Positions 44,764-55,689 of a DNA stretch of 64,000 nucleotides are shown here, one piece after another; position 1 is the stretch's first letter, and every line of letters starts with the position of its first letter. This DNA comes from Atriophallophorus winterbourni. Its lineage: Eukaryota; Platyhelminthes; Trematoda; Plagiorchiida; Microphallidae. The notes below the pieces were generated by a model, which was not told the origin of the DNA, ran no database searches, and worked only from the letters and a program-made list of their open reading frames with translations. The position numbers were made by a program, and so were the translations under genes. The stretch lies in the NCBI GenBank assembly GCA_013407085.1, contig JACCGJ010000645.1, positions 147,160-211,159 on the forward strand, read 5' to 3'.

Positions 44764-45277
44764 TTAGGTATGTATTTAATTATTTACGAATGAATGCCAG
44801 AATTTATGATTTATTTTATGTGTGCGTGTAAAAGTACAAATTTTTGGATGATTTTTTGAATTAATATATAAGTGTGTGTGGAAGTTTGTATGTGTTTATG
44901 TATGTATTTAAGAACGTATGAATTTATTAAACTCATTTAATTTTTTATGTTTTTGGAATTATTTGTGAACTACATTTACTGGTAAATAACTCATTTTATC
45001 TATGATTGTCACAAGGTTTTAAAACTGTTTCGGGTACCATGTGGTCAAATTTTCATGCAACTTTTTTAACAGCACAATGTTTTCGTAATTAGCAATAAGC
45101 AATCTGACATTCAACTGAATTTCCATTCCAAAACTAGCCACTTGACATCTGAGCATACCCACTGTAAATTCGTTTTAATCCCTGTTTGTGGCGGGTATTT
45201 AAATTAATCGATTTCAATTGAATTGATGAGTAGAATTTCTGGCCAGATTCTCTCATCTGATCTCTAAACCATTTAAC
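44764..45277. other. No gene seen
   Basis: TATG-rich and AT-rich DNA; likely intron if the exon at 45278 is real. Confidence 0.35.
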
Positions 45278-45373
45278 ATAATTGAGGTGAATGAACATTA
45301 TGCGACCGTTTAGTTTTATCTGATGCAATATATCATTAAATCTTCCCCAGTGATGCGTGCACAAGCAGTAATT
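45278..45373 (-). CDS. Candidate upstream exon of the carbonic-anhydrase-like gene
   Basis: On the minus strand, a pyrimidine-rich acceptor (CCTTTTGTCACTCGACAG) precedes a reading frame with CTHHWG, LHQIKLNGR and FIHLNY. HHWG resembles the HFHWG zinc-ligand motif of alpha-CAs. The His of LHQ and the His of FIH are 12 residues apart, as are His107 and His119 in human CA2. The His94 position reads Thr, which would make this an acatalytic CA-related protein. The donor could be GTTAAA (45277) or, 8 bases on, GTTTAG; the latter leaves two bases and fits the phase of the 40023 acceptor. The similarity is short, so this is tentative. Confidence 0.4.
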
Positions 45374-45900
45374 CTGTCGAGTGACAAAAGGCGGTGATCA
45401 CGAATAAGAGCAAAATCGGAATTGAATCCGGTGATACGCTTCGGTAGTTGATCGCACGATGTTGAAAACATAACCAGTCAATGGAGAAGAATATAAGCTT
45501 TCCGATGAGGACTTGAAGAGTACTAACAGCGTTGCACGCGTAAATCCAATATGGGAAAATCACGAGAGATCCTAATTTGTTAGTATTATCGAATATCGTT
45601 ACGAGAGTGGGATAGCCAGAAAGCTGACTTCGAGGGGATTCCAACACAGTATAATATATCCACGTAAGTGTAAGTGTTAGAACAGTATATCCTGATAATC
45701 AGGAGTTCAAAATAATGCGACCGCACGGCGCGTTCAGTGGGCAATGGTTTTTCTTCAAGTGAAATGCGGTCGAATGCTTATCAACATTTATTTGCGACTC
45801 CGTTAAACCTACAATGTACGTTCACTTGCATGCAGTGAATCTATTCCATGTGCACGGGGTAACACAGTTATAATATTTCCTTTCAGTAGTTTACCGAAAC
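45374..45900. other. No supported gene
   Basis: A 103-codon minus-strand frame (45647-45336) is hydrophobic, but it overlaps the candidate CA exon in another frame and shows no family motif. Confidence 0.3.
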
Positions 45901-45904
45901 ATCG

Positions 45905-46205
45905 TATCACTCACTCACTCACTCAGCCCTCTCCGTGCCGGGTGGCACATGAGGCGAAGACAACTTCACGCCAGTGGTTCCGGTCTGTCGCTACTTCCGT
46001 TGCCGTCTGCACCGTTAATCCTTGTGCATGAAGTTCGCGTTCCAACGTTCGCGCCATGTTTCGTTGGGCCGTCCACTTTTCGTTTACCTTGCGGACGCCA
46101 GTGAATCGCTACCTTCGTATGCGAACTGGGATCCATCCTGCATACATGACCGAGCCACGGATCTGTTGTCTTCGTTTCCGTAGCAATTTAGGTTTTACGT
46201 ATACA
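45905..46205 (-). mobile_element. LINE 3' fragment L (RTE-like C-terminus) with GAGT tail
   Basis: The minus strand reads MARTLERELHAQGLT, ATEVATDRNHWREVVFASCATRHGEG before a stop, a common RTE-type C-terminus. It ends in (GAGT)n (plus-strand ACTC repeats at 45907-45925). Confidence 0.7.
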
Positions 46206-46849
46206 AGCGTGGTGCGACTAGTAGAAAAAATTATTTTCAATACAACTGATCAATATATTTAAAATATATCTGTATGGTGTAGCTGAATCAAATATGCTTA
46301 AAACTTTCGTTCTAAAGAGCTATTTATTAAACATTTTGTGTTGGAAATGTAAGTTTAATCAACGAAGGATTCTATGAATAAATCAAGAATTCGCTAACAT
46401 GCTAATGAAGCTATGAAGACTTATTAAGGCTAAAATGAGCGCAACATAATAAGCGACAATAAGATAATAATAGTGATACTGCAGATGTTCAAAAACACAA
46501 ATAATTGGGACAAACAAACGTGTCATTCACAATCAAATCAAGATAATTACCCCAAACTGCTAAGTATGCGTCCTGGTTCAGAATAATCTTACTGGTGATG
46601 ATCACGTTTAGAGGCAATTAAATGACAATCAAGGAATGACGGTTTGTATCACAGTACACTTTAAAGAAGCGAAACGTTTAGTGAAATATTGATGAATTCG
46701 GAGATCGTCACACGACACGGTTAATGTTTCAAAAACCCCAAATGGATATCATGAAGTTCTGTCATTGTCAACTTTGCCAACTGCTTTCCATCCGGTTTAA
46801 ATATCCGTTGCTTAAGTGATTGGCACCGCAAGATTGAAAGTTTAGCACG
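46206..46849. other. No gene seen
   Basis: AT-rich sequence with no supported frame. Confidence 0.35.
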
Positions 46850-48100
46850 CTTTCACCGATCTTAAATGTTCTTGATAATCTGACGCTGGAAATTATTGTC
46901 CTATTACATCGTTGCCTGTAATCGCAAGGGTTACGGATTGTATAGTCTGAGAAAGAATGGTTTCACACTTCGAAGCGCGTAAGTTATTTTCGCCATTCCA
47001 ACATGGATTTCGATCACATCGCTCCTGTCTGACGAATATTCTCACAGCCTTGGACGACTTCATGAAAAGGTTGGATAGAGGTAACTGTATTCACGTCTGC
47101 TATTTAGACATATTTATAGATTTTTGCTAGTCAAAATCAATTTACTTCTACAAAACCCGAGGCACGTAAGAATCGAATGGTCTATTTTTATCATTATTTT
47201 GGGATAACACCTCATCTCGGCACGCAAGAGTTGGTGTGAACTGAGTGTCGTCGAAGAAGCAAAAATGCATTATCGAAATCTTAGAAAGATCTGTGATAGG
47301 AACAGTTCGTTTACTGAGCTGCGTAAACCATTATTATCCATAATGGATTTATTCGCGGATGATCTGAAAATTTAGACGCGTTTCAGTTCTGCAGCAGATT
47401 GCGAGAAATTGTCAAGGGATTTGGACACTGTGCCGATTGGGCGGCTGCGAATGATGTCATTCAACTAACGGAAAAGCAAGATGGCGCAACTTGCTCCATC
47501 ATTGGAGTGTGGATTACTGAAGAGATAAAAACACAGTTTAATGAATGAATGTTCATAGACAGATCAGTAAATATTGTTTGCATCTTTTGACGAACATTTG
47601 AAAGATTCTCATCAGTAACATTACCGAAGATAATGAAGTCTGACTTCCGTTCAACGATAAACAATGCGTTAAAGACCTGGGCTCCCTGGCCGCAAAAAGA
47701 TATCGCCTTCTTCGATAAAATTTATCGCTGAGTGATAAAGGTATAGACGTGTCTTCCTTATGCTCATACAGAAAGATTCCGATGCATGCGTCAATGTGAC
47801 TGTACCCAAAGGCGGATACTTTTATGACTTATATAAGTGTGACTACCGAAGGACACGCACTGAAACACTTGTTTCAGGATTGTTGTGGGGAGACGACATG
47901 CGGACTTACCCTATTTATCGACATCTCAATTTCATGTATTCAATGCCGGTGGTGTTGTAAAACGTTTACTTTATTACAGATCCTTAAATCGTTACGGTAC
48001 AGAGAAGCGAGTAAGCCCTATTCACATTTCGATTTATAAAAGAATCAAAGTTTGATTTGCGAAGGCGTACTTCAAAATTTTAGCCGGCATGTAATAAGAA
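46850..48100 (+). mobile_element. CR1-like LINE J, heavily decayed RT
   Basis: Plus-strand words in the right order: GNYCPITSLPVI (about 46890), QHGFRSHRSCLTNILTALDDF (about 47005), CYLDIF (47095), MDLFADDLKIWTRF (about 47343) and WAPWPQKDIAFFDKIYR (about 47675). Frames are fragmentary. Most similar to LINEs F and G. Confidence 0.7.
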
Positions 48101-48184
48101 GTTCAACAATGAGTTTCCTTTAGAAATATATGATCATATAAGAAAATCTACAGAGTAAAAAGAAGAAAGTTTATAGTAAATCGG

Positions 48185-48710
48185 TTAGAGCGTACTTTAT
48201 TGATAACGTTTCGCTTCTGACACAAGCTGTGTCAAATCAAGTGTGCTAGTATGAACAGCGATCAGGTTTAAATTGCATTCATCTGACCAATCCTAAGCTG
48301 GCTAATAACTTCAAAGTAGGCGCTGAGCTGGTTAAGATAGACAGGCGAGCTTAAGACCTATTGACTCTTACGCGAGTGATAAACATCTGCTTGCATAATC
48401 TGCGAGTGCACTTGGGGTCAAGTATCAGCCTTTGCTATCTCACCGCTCATCTCAACGTGAAGTTGTTCAATTTATGGTTTTACATTGAGCCTTATCACTT
48501 CTACTTCATCAAGATCAACACAATAACCTGCATCAAGCACGTGTTCAGCTAGAGCTGAATCTCGGATCAGTAATTCAGATTCACTGAAATTATGTGGCAG
48601 CCTCCCAGTTCGCTTTTTTCTCCTTTATCCAAGTAGTGATTTCTCAAGAATTTTGCCTGATATATACATTTGACCAACTCTGGTAGTTAATCGTACGGAA
48701 TTCGTACTGA
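48185..48710 (-). mobile_element. Penelope-like element, GIY-YIG-type C-terminal remnant
   Basis: The minus strand reads (with one stop near 48628) RTGRLPHNF, LLIRDSALAEHVLDAGYCVD and VEVIRLN, the pattern of the GIY-YIG endonuclease C-terminus of Penelope-like elements (S-A-L/I-A-E-H, then a V-D block). The GIY-YIG start and the RT were not recovered. Downstream, at 48240-48190, is GTGTCAGAAGCGAAACGTTA followed by AATAAAG, a 3'-end-like signal. Confidence 0.5.
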
Positions 48711-48713
48711 AAC

Positions 48714-48756
48714 AATTGGTCTGACGAAGCTTCTGTGTCAGAAGCGAAACATTACC
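48714..48756 (+). ncRNA. Hammerhead-ribozyme-like motif beside Penelope-like sequence
   Basis: CTGACGA (48721-48727, fits CUGANGA), one A, a perfect 7-bp stem GCTTCTG/CAGAAGC (48729-48735/48739-48745) with loop TGT, then GAAAC (48746-48750). This is the catalytic-core order of a hammerhead, which Penelope-like elements are known to encode. The extra A at 48728 is not canonical, and helices I and III were not resolved, so it may be a degenerate copy. Confidence 0.35.
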
Positions 48757-48900
48757 AAAAACCGATTCATTACATAATATTGTTATTCGATCTGTGAGAA
48801 GCATATTCCAATGTCTACAGAATGAATCCGAAATAGGCATAGGCTTCAACATATTTTTCCCAGACAAAGAAAATTCAATATGCACATTTAGTTCGAACAT

Positions 48901-49680
48901 TCAGCTCAATGTAATAAAAATGAAGACTTTTCGACTGAGGCTCAGCGAAGTTGAATAAATTTTGATATTTGATGAACATTGGAGGCCAAATATACCTATA
49001 ATTCTGACACCAAGACTAAAATGTTAACAAGGCTGGTTGGAGTTTGGTGCTATTACATACACACGAATCAAAAATGTATATACCTAATCTGGTTCACAAC
49101 AGAGGTCTACCACATTCTAGATTCATCGGTTTTAAATATCTATCAAATAGATCTCTCATTAGTTTGACTATTTTTATAAGTTCATTTCGGATCGATTTTC
49201 GGTGGCTAAAAATTCCGCTGTGTAACGCGGTATACACAACAGGTTAGTTACGTTGCTGATAACAACGCGATACAGCGTACGATTGCAGGAACCTTCAAAT
49301 ATTGTCACCAACAATGAAAAACGTTTTGTAACAAGTAGTTATCAAGTTAATTTTAGAGTTCAATCGATTTTCTAGACAAGCTTGCTTGACCACTGGAGCA
49401 CATAGAAACTTGAGGAACAGTTTGGACAACATACTACAAATATTATCCCGGTTTCATCGCTATCCATACAGACTTGCAAAACAATAAAAGCAGAGCAAAT
49501 AAAGTAAGAGTTTCTCAATCCATTCCAAATGATGAACAAACGAACTATTTACAGACAATAATGGATAATAAATATGTAAGAGTCCGTACAGATCTGAAAT
49601 ACAAACTAATAAGGAATTATTACAGATACACCATCTCCGGCGTTCATAAGTAAGTACGATTAAAAGAACTATGGTATCTC
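48901..49680. other. No gene seen
   Basis: AT-rich; short frames only, no motif. Confidence 0.35.
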
Positions 49681-49685
49681 GTTGA

Positions 49686-50100
49686 ACAAGAAGAGGAAGA
49701 AGAAGAAGAAGAGAACTTTATTCGTTGAAACGAATTTTCAGTTAATCAAAATAGTTCAAACACAGAATTTCAATACGAATAAGGGGGGACGTCAAACTTT
49801 GATGGGAAAATTTGAGATTGCCAGTCACATTCGAAATCGAAACAGTTCCGGTTCCGTCCGCAGGAATTTATGAGTTTTCTTTCGCATTTTTCTGACCGGC
49901 GCAGCAAATTCCCCATCCTTCAAAATTTAAAATTATTGCGCAGCGTTTAAAGCGTGCGGGGCATCAAACGTCCTTTGTTTACATGTTCGCGACATGTTAA
50001 AACATTTCGAAAACAAAAGGTTCCGTGTTGACTGAAAAAATAAAAACGCATGGAAACATAAATTTTGAGCACGGCCGATTCAAAGGCGTCGCTCCAATAA
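49686..50100 (-). mobile_element. LINE 3' end M with TTC tail (tentative)
   Basis: On the minus strand AATAAAG is followed by a (TTC)n run (plus-strand GAAGAAGAAG at 49690-49714), the same arrangement as fragment H at 31389-31411. No coding remnant was recognised upstream, so the extent is a guess. Confidence 0.35.
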
Positions 50101-50554
50101 TGCCCTATGTGATCAAAACAAATTGATGTGGATACCACCACACATTATATCAAAACTAACCATACTTTCTAATGATTATTACTTCAATAAGCTAAAGGCA
50201 AAGGCTAAGAGGAAGCATGGCTCCGATAATGAGTTACTATGCATATTTTTACAACGCCAATTTCTGAAACAAAGAACTGTTTGTCGAAACGGAGTTGCTG
50301 AAATGACAGCTTAGAGCTGAAATCATTAGTGCAGGGTCCGAAATTCGATTCCAGTTCATACGATTAACCGGGGTACCAGATGCATAGCTGTTGGTGAGGT
50401 CACAGTAGCGAAATAGCAACTATTTTCTCGTTTTCATTTACGACAGAGAGTATATTTAAGCAAGACTATTTACAAAAACTGCAGTGTTTGTGGGCTTTTA
50501 CGAAATACGCACTGTGCTTCGGTAAGTAATATAATAGATACCAGGACTACTTTT
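50101..50554. other. No gene seen
   Basis: Short frames only (e.g. 50123-50314) without family motif. Confidence 0.3.
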
Positions 50555-51239
50555 AGTTCACTTCCATCGGTCAATGCCGACCATAGATCGCATGATTTTT
50601 CATGTATAAACAGCTTTTTGAATGACTGGACAGTCCGATTCGGGAGGAACAATCTCTCCGACAGCGCTCGCAACGAAAGACAGTACTCAGTTGATCGGCC
50701 TCAGTGTCACGCCGGCGGCGTGATCAGCGTTCAGCAGCCAAGAGCTGTATCTGCTCCCTCCCAGCTGGCAGACGACGCTTTACACTATGCTTCCAATGTG
50801 AGTGGCCAAGTGCAAGTTCTTCTCAATTCGCAGGGTCAATGCCAAGAACTTTGATATCTTTTTTACAAACGTCTTTGAACCGCTTCTGCTCTGCCAATTC
50901 AATTATCAATCTTCGTGTCTAGCGAGAGGTTATCCGCAATGGTTGAACCAACTATGTGAAATGATGTACTGGTTTAAGCTGACAGTTTCAAACAGTGATG
51001 ATTGGAAGCGATACAGTCCATTAACCAAGGATTTTGGTATTGCTCATGCTGATTGTTAGCCCAAAGTGTTTGCATGCCGATGAAAAACAGTCCATTAGCG
51101 ACCAGAGATTCTCTTGCGAGTGTGCAATAAATGCTGCATTGTCGGCAAACAGCAGTATTAGCAAATCCCGTGCATTGGTTTGTGCCCTAAACCTGTTGAG
51201 GTTAAAAAGCTTGCCATCACTTTACGTGCGTAGGTAAAT

Positions 51240-53566
51240 GCCTTCTATTGTCACCCTAAATCCTTGATTAAGAAACAGAGCAAACAAAATGTGGAACAGC
51301 GTGTGAGTAAGAAAACACCCTTGTTCGATGCCTCGGCAAATTTCAAAGGCTTCTGAACGGAAACCGTTAAAATGGACTGAGTCCTTCGTGCCTGAGTGGA
51401 ACGAAATAACGAGTTTGAGCGCCTCAGATCAAACATTTTGAAAAGACCTTCCCTGCTGACGTAGTCAATTGCCCTCGGTAAATCAATATAAACAGCGTAT
51501 AAGGGCATATGCTGTTCCGGACACTTTTATGGAAGTTGTCTCTGGCAGAAGATCATGCCAACGGTTGATCTTCCCTTGCGGAAGCCACATCGAGATTCGG
51601 AGTAAATTCTATCAGCTGAACCTTGTAGCCGGATCTGTAAGACTTTAGCAAACAATTTGCCTGCAACATTCAGAAGGGAGATTCCTCTATAATTGTTGCA
51701 GTCGCCTCTATCACCATTTTTCTTATATAGCGTGATGATCTTTTTGTCTCGCGTCTCTTGTGGGACACTCCTCCTGCCAGCACAGAAGAAGCAAATGGTG
51801 AACAGGTTGTAATAATGCTGTTCTACAGCATTTGATGAGCTCAGGTGGAATTCCGTCGTCACAATGCTCCTTCCCATTCGCTAAGCGGTCGATTGCCCTA
51901 TTGAGCTCATCAAGAGCAGGGGGAGTATCTAGATATTCAATAGTCGGCAACCGCTCGACATTTTCAAGTACATGCGGTAAAACCGTACTGTCCCAAGCGT
52001 AGAGAGAGGAGAAATGCTCTACCCATCTTTCCATCTGCTGAGTTTTGTAGACTTAATGGTAGCCGTTTTAAATTTGTTTGGACCAATGGCTCTCTTGATT
52101 CCATCATACATACCGTGAAAATTTCCAGTGTCAGCAGCTTTTTGGATACCGAGGCTAATTTCAATCCAATAGTCATTTGCACATCGCCTTGCAGTCTGTT
52201 TGACCTTATTTCTAGCTGCTCTTAGAAGTCGTAAGTTTTCATCTGTTGGTATACTTTTGAAACTCAAGAATGCTAAGCGTTTCTCATCCAACACATCAGT
52301 CATTTCAGATTTTGCTTCGAACCAGTCGCCCGCTTTCTTCGGACCTTAAGTTGAAAGAGAGACTGGGCATATGCAGCTTTTTATCGATTACCAGTTTTCT
52401 GAAGCCGATTCGAGTGGGGTTGTCCTGTTGAACTCGGCTTTGAGGCTTTTGAAAATCGCGCAGCTAGATTACGTTCGCACATGCGAGTGACGTCTATCCT
52501 AGGTTCAGCAGAAAATTTGGCGCGGTGAAATCTTGTCAGGGGAAACTTCAGTTTTGCACAAACCACCGAATGGTCTCTGTCGCAGTCTGCGTTTGATATG
52601 ATCTGGTAAGGAGCACACTTTCTATATTAGTGCGCCTAACAAGAACAAGATCAGGCTGATTCAATTCAATTCAATTTAATGGTCTACAAAGCATATAGCC
52701 TTACAAAAACCACAGAATTACGATAAAACATATATGTAGTAAAAACGGGATTTGTTTGCTTACTCATCAGTTCAGGAATCAGGTAAAACTCCATAGATAG
52801 ATGATAATGCTTAGTGCGAGGATGTTTCCAAGAGACTTTATACTGTGGTTTTGTTTGAAAGAAAGTGTTACTGACCCAAAGACTGAACTGTGTGCACATT
52901 TCTAAAAGGAGTTGTCAATTTTCATTGGTTTTACCTACACCGAACCCTCGGAGACAGTTTTGCCAAGACTCGTGAGCTGCACCCACTCTGGCATTGAAAT
53001 CACCTAATACCACTACACAGTTTTTTAGGCATGTTTTGAAGACTGTTGTGATGTTATGATAAAAAGCGTCTTTTTCTACAGGTGTGGTAGAGCGTCGGTA
53101 CATAAAAGTTGACCAACGTAATGGCACCAGCAATGCACTTCAGATTTGAAGTCCAAATCCGTTCGCTCCCGCTCGGTTCTGCTGCATTTAGTAGGTCGTT
53201 TTGAACGGCAGACCCAACTCCATACAGTCGAGGCTCATCGGAACCCCTTCCATTAAAAAAGGTGCAATCTCTATCTGTTAGCATACCAGTGTCTGGTAAT
53301 CGCGTCTCTTGCAGAGCAGCAACGTCGACCCTCAGCCTTTATAGCTAATTGCTAATCACAGTTGATTTTCTTACGACTCTGATATTCGAGACGTGGTCAT
53401 GAAATCGTGGAAGCATTGACCGGACGTTCCAGGTTCCTATTTTCAGAAATGACATTTGTTTTTTAGTAGTTCGTTTTGCTGGTGCGGAAAAACAGTCTGT
53501 TTGTCGGTTGATTCCTAATCCCCATGCACCAAATGAGGATAGCAGACCGTGGCGAGACGGCACCAT
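51240..53566 (-). pseudogene. RTE-like endonuclease-reverse transcriptase (broken)
   Basis: Endonuclease: FLKIGTWNVRSML (about 53460), DEPRLYGVGSAVQN, VNFYVPT, VVVLGDFNARVGAAHESW (about 53020), GVGKTNENGQLLL. RT: LNRAIDRLANGKEHCDDGIPPELIK (51940 region), DKKIITLYKKNGDRGDCNNY, RGISLLNVAGKLFAKVL, SRCGFRKGRST, then AVYIDLPRAIDYVSRE at about 51500. The YADD box was not found. Many shifts; the copy is inactive. Confidence 0.8.
52655..52805 (-). mobile_element. Short nested insertion (about 150 bp) with AATTG tail
   Basis: On the minus strand the RTE frame reads as far as HPRTKHYHL and resumes at DLVLVRRTN. In between, a non-coding stretch ends in (AATTG)n (plus-strand TTCAATTCAATTCAATT at 52657-52674). 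Size and tail fit a severely truncated LINE 3' end or a SINE. Confidence 0.55.
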
Positions 53567-53906
53567 ATTGGCTGGGGGCTGCCCAGCCGTCCAATGAGAG
53601 CTGAAAATCTGCTTCCCGTATTACTATCCATAGGAGCGGAATGGAGTGTCCACTCCATTGATGCGTTGAGATGTACGCCAGTTCAGTTCAATATGGAGAA
53701 CTAGCAGTTGCCCATGCAACAAGTGCTCCCTCTCCACGGCACCTCCGGAACCAAAGGAACAGCTAAGCTGATACGTTTGGACAACGATGCCGTCGCAGGA
53801 CGTAGCAGGACGAAGTTGAATAAAACTTCGGACTGCCTAACGGGACTCCGGCTCCGGATTTTTCCTCGAGGTTGACACCTGAAACCTTTTCCATAATTGG
53901 ATGTTG

Positions 53907-54215
53907 CCACAAGGCAGTGGAGGTTTGGGATAAGAGTTTACCTTCTTCAAGGTGGACCGCCTTCATGGACTTACGAGATTCACCTGCCCGAAACAGACTG
54001 GTTTTGAGGCGCCAGTCAGCCGCCATCACCCTTTCTCCTGTCAGTAGAAGCAGTTCCACCAGGTCACACAGGATCACGCGTCCAGGCCAGGAGCTGGACT
54101 TGGTTGACAGAGGCTATATGAGACGCGCGCCATTAGAGCATTTTGGAATTGGGAGTTTATCCAAAAAAACCGCTCCGGCCGTGACAACCTTGGAACCACC
54201 AGGACTACTAATCTT
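53907..54215 (+). repeat. Interspersed repeat S2, copy 2
   Basis: Aligns with 1281-1560 (see that copy). It lies head-to-head with the minus-strand RTE at 53640, so it is not simply the leader of that element. Confidence 0.55.
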
Positions 54216-54665
54216 TGGTAAACCACGAGTGACTCATTATGCACAACGCAAATAATGGAAACTGAAGATCATAGAGATGCACGCGTTTAAACCAAATTTA
54301 CAGGATGACACACCTATGATACGTGACAAGATCATTTCAAATTTGGTGATGGGATCAAATAACCCACTCAACACTCAATAAGGAAACCTAGTGCACAGAA
54401 TAGAAACCAGCAACATCTAGAAACATTTAATGTCCCATATGAAGGACAACATCTACAAAATATCAAGAGGGAATCACTTAATTAAAGAAAAAACTTTACC
54501 TGTTTTAGCGGCACACAGTTGAGGGTTATACTTTGCTAATTATCTTACGGCTTATGTTGAGCTTAATATATATATATATATATTGATTAAAAATTGATTA
54601 AATTGATTAAAAATATTCAAACAGTATCATAACTTACAACAATCTGAGCATTGTTGAGCATAGAT
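54216..54665. other. No gene seen; short TA and ATTGATTAA repeats
   Basis: Contains (TA)n at 54568-54584 and three ATTGATTAA-like units at 54583-54612. Possibly the first intron of the gene at 54666. Confidence 0.4.
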
Positions 54666-55350
54666 CTAATGATCGAAGGAATCTGTAAACGGTATGGGGT
54701 TTGCAACGAGTTCGTACAATTTGTCCGAGGACACTTTCAGAAAGAACACATATTTAGAATTTCGATAAAATGCATCCAGACATCCCAATTTATCACTTCC
54801 TGCTGAGGTCGGCAGATAAAAACTCCCGATATCAATTAAATCCGCCACTGAACTTCGGTTCTTATACCGAGTAGTGACCAAAACACTAGCGTGGAAATAT
54901 TCTACGCCAGAAAACGGGTTCTTCTTCGACTGGATGGATCGCTCAAGAAAACGTCCTGCTAGAACGAATTCACTTTGATTGATTAACCCTTTAGCGGCCA
55001 AAAGGACCATACGGTCCTCTTTTGGATAACTGTTCTAATAATTAAACAGTGAACAATATTCGGTTGCTGCGAGGTTTGAACGAGTCCAGACATGTCGAAG
55101 CATCGTTCTTAGACTGTCTGGCTCTCAGTGTGCGTCATTCCATCAGTATGCAGAAGGTCTTTGCGAGCTATAGACGTACTGTTCTGTTCTTAATCAGCAA
55201 AAAAGTTGGTCGCTAAAGGGTTAATGATGCCAAGTCGGTTGTAGTGTTTAGGCACGAGTTTCCTTGCGTGACGACGCGATCGCCTATGATGGGTGCAAAA
55301 TAGATGTAAAAGAAGACGACGCCAAGAAGCACTCGCAGCAATCGTAGCAT
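54666..55350 (-). CDS. Secreted protein, first exon, interrupted by a MITE
   Basis: On the minus strand the ATG at 55350-55348 opens a frame with a clear signal peptide (basic MLRLLR, then LLGVVFFYIYF), running 42 codons to 55225. There a TTAA-flanked MITE interrupts it. If MITE and one TTAA are ignored, the frame resumes without shift (INQSEFVLAGRF) and stays open to 54666. The downstream part has HASVLVTTRY, then CLDAFYRNSKYVFFLKVS, resembling the netrin-type module before the EGF domain in neuregulin/vein-type ligands and in agrin. With the MITE in place the frame meets TAG within its first 8 bases. The family call is weak. The stop at 54666 may lie in intron; no donor was fixed. Confidence 0.6.
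54987..55220. mobile_element. piggyBac-like MITE (234 bp)
   Basis: Terminal inverted repeats CCCTTTAGCGGCCAA (54987-55001) and its complement TTGGTCGCTAAAGGG (55206-55220), with one mismatch. Both sides are flanked by TTAA (54983-54986, 55221-55224). TTAA duplication with CCC-starting ends is the hallmark of piggyBac-type elements. A subterminal palindrome AGGACC-ATAC-GGTCCT lies at about 55003-55018. No transposase coding. Confidence 0.85.
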
Positions 55351-55689
55351 GATTGCCCACGTTCGGATTAGCTTGAACAATTTGCTCACAGCACAGTGGA
55401 TGGATTTTGTTGCGACTAATCATGTGTTCATAACACGTTTTGTTAAGCAACGCACGTGAACAATCTATCCAATAAATTTTGAGCAGAATGCTCACAAAAT
55501 GCGAGCCAGAAGAATGCTGTTGTGACACGAGAAAACGCATCTTCGTGGGTCACATGATTGAGTAGCGTGGGCCTATTAAACATACGGGATTGCTTAAGAA
55601 TGATTGCGTGGGTTTGTGAAGAGGTTATATTTACACAAAGAAAAAGAGGCGATTATTCGTTGACGCATTAGCAAAGCAAACCACTACTA
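55351..55689. other. No gene seen; upstream flank of the secreted-protein gene
   Basis: This would hold the 5' UTR and promoter of the gene starting at 55350; no TATA box stands out. The minus-strand frame 55540-55190 is the wrong frame of that exon. Confidence 0.35.

Larger units (their letters stand above)
50555..53640 (-). mobile_element. RTE-like LINE, near full length but broken
   Basis: Minus strand. The 5' end lies near 53640, endonuclease 53566-52320, RT 52300-51240, C-terminal region with zinc finger down to 50600, and a 3' end near 50555. A short element has inserted in the endonuclease at about 52655-52805. Related 3' fragments occur at 28455, 36305 and 55690. Confidence 0.85.

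Noticed and set aside
45336..45647. Hydrophobic 103-codon minus-strand frame as a membrane protein
   Set aside because: No family motif, overlaps a better candidate exon in another frame, and lacks supporting splice sites.
55190..55540. 116-codon minus-strand frame upstream of the MITE
   Set aside because: It is out of register with the signal-peptide frame that starts at 55350; its open length is chance plus MITE sequence.
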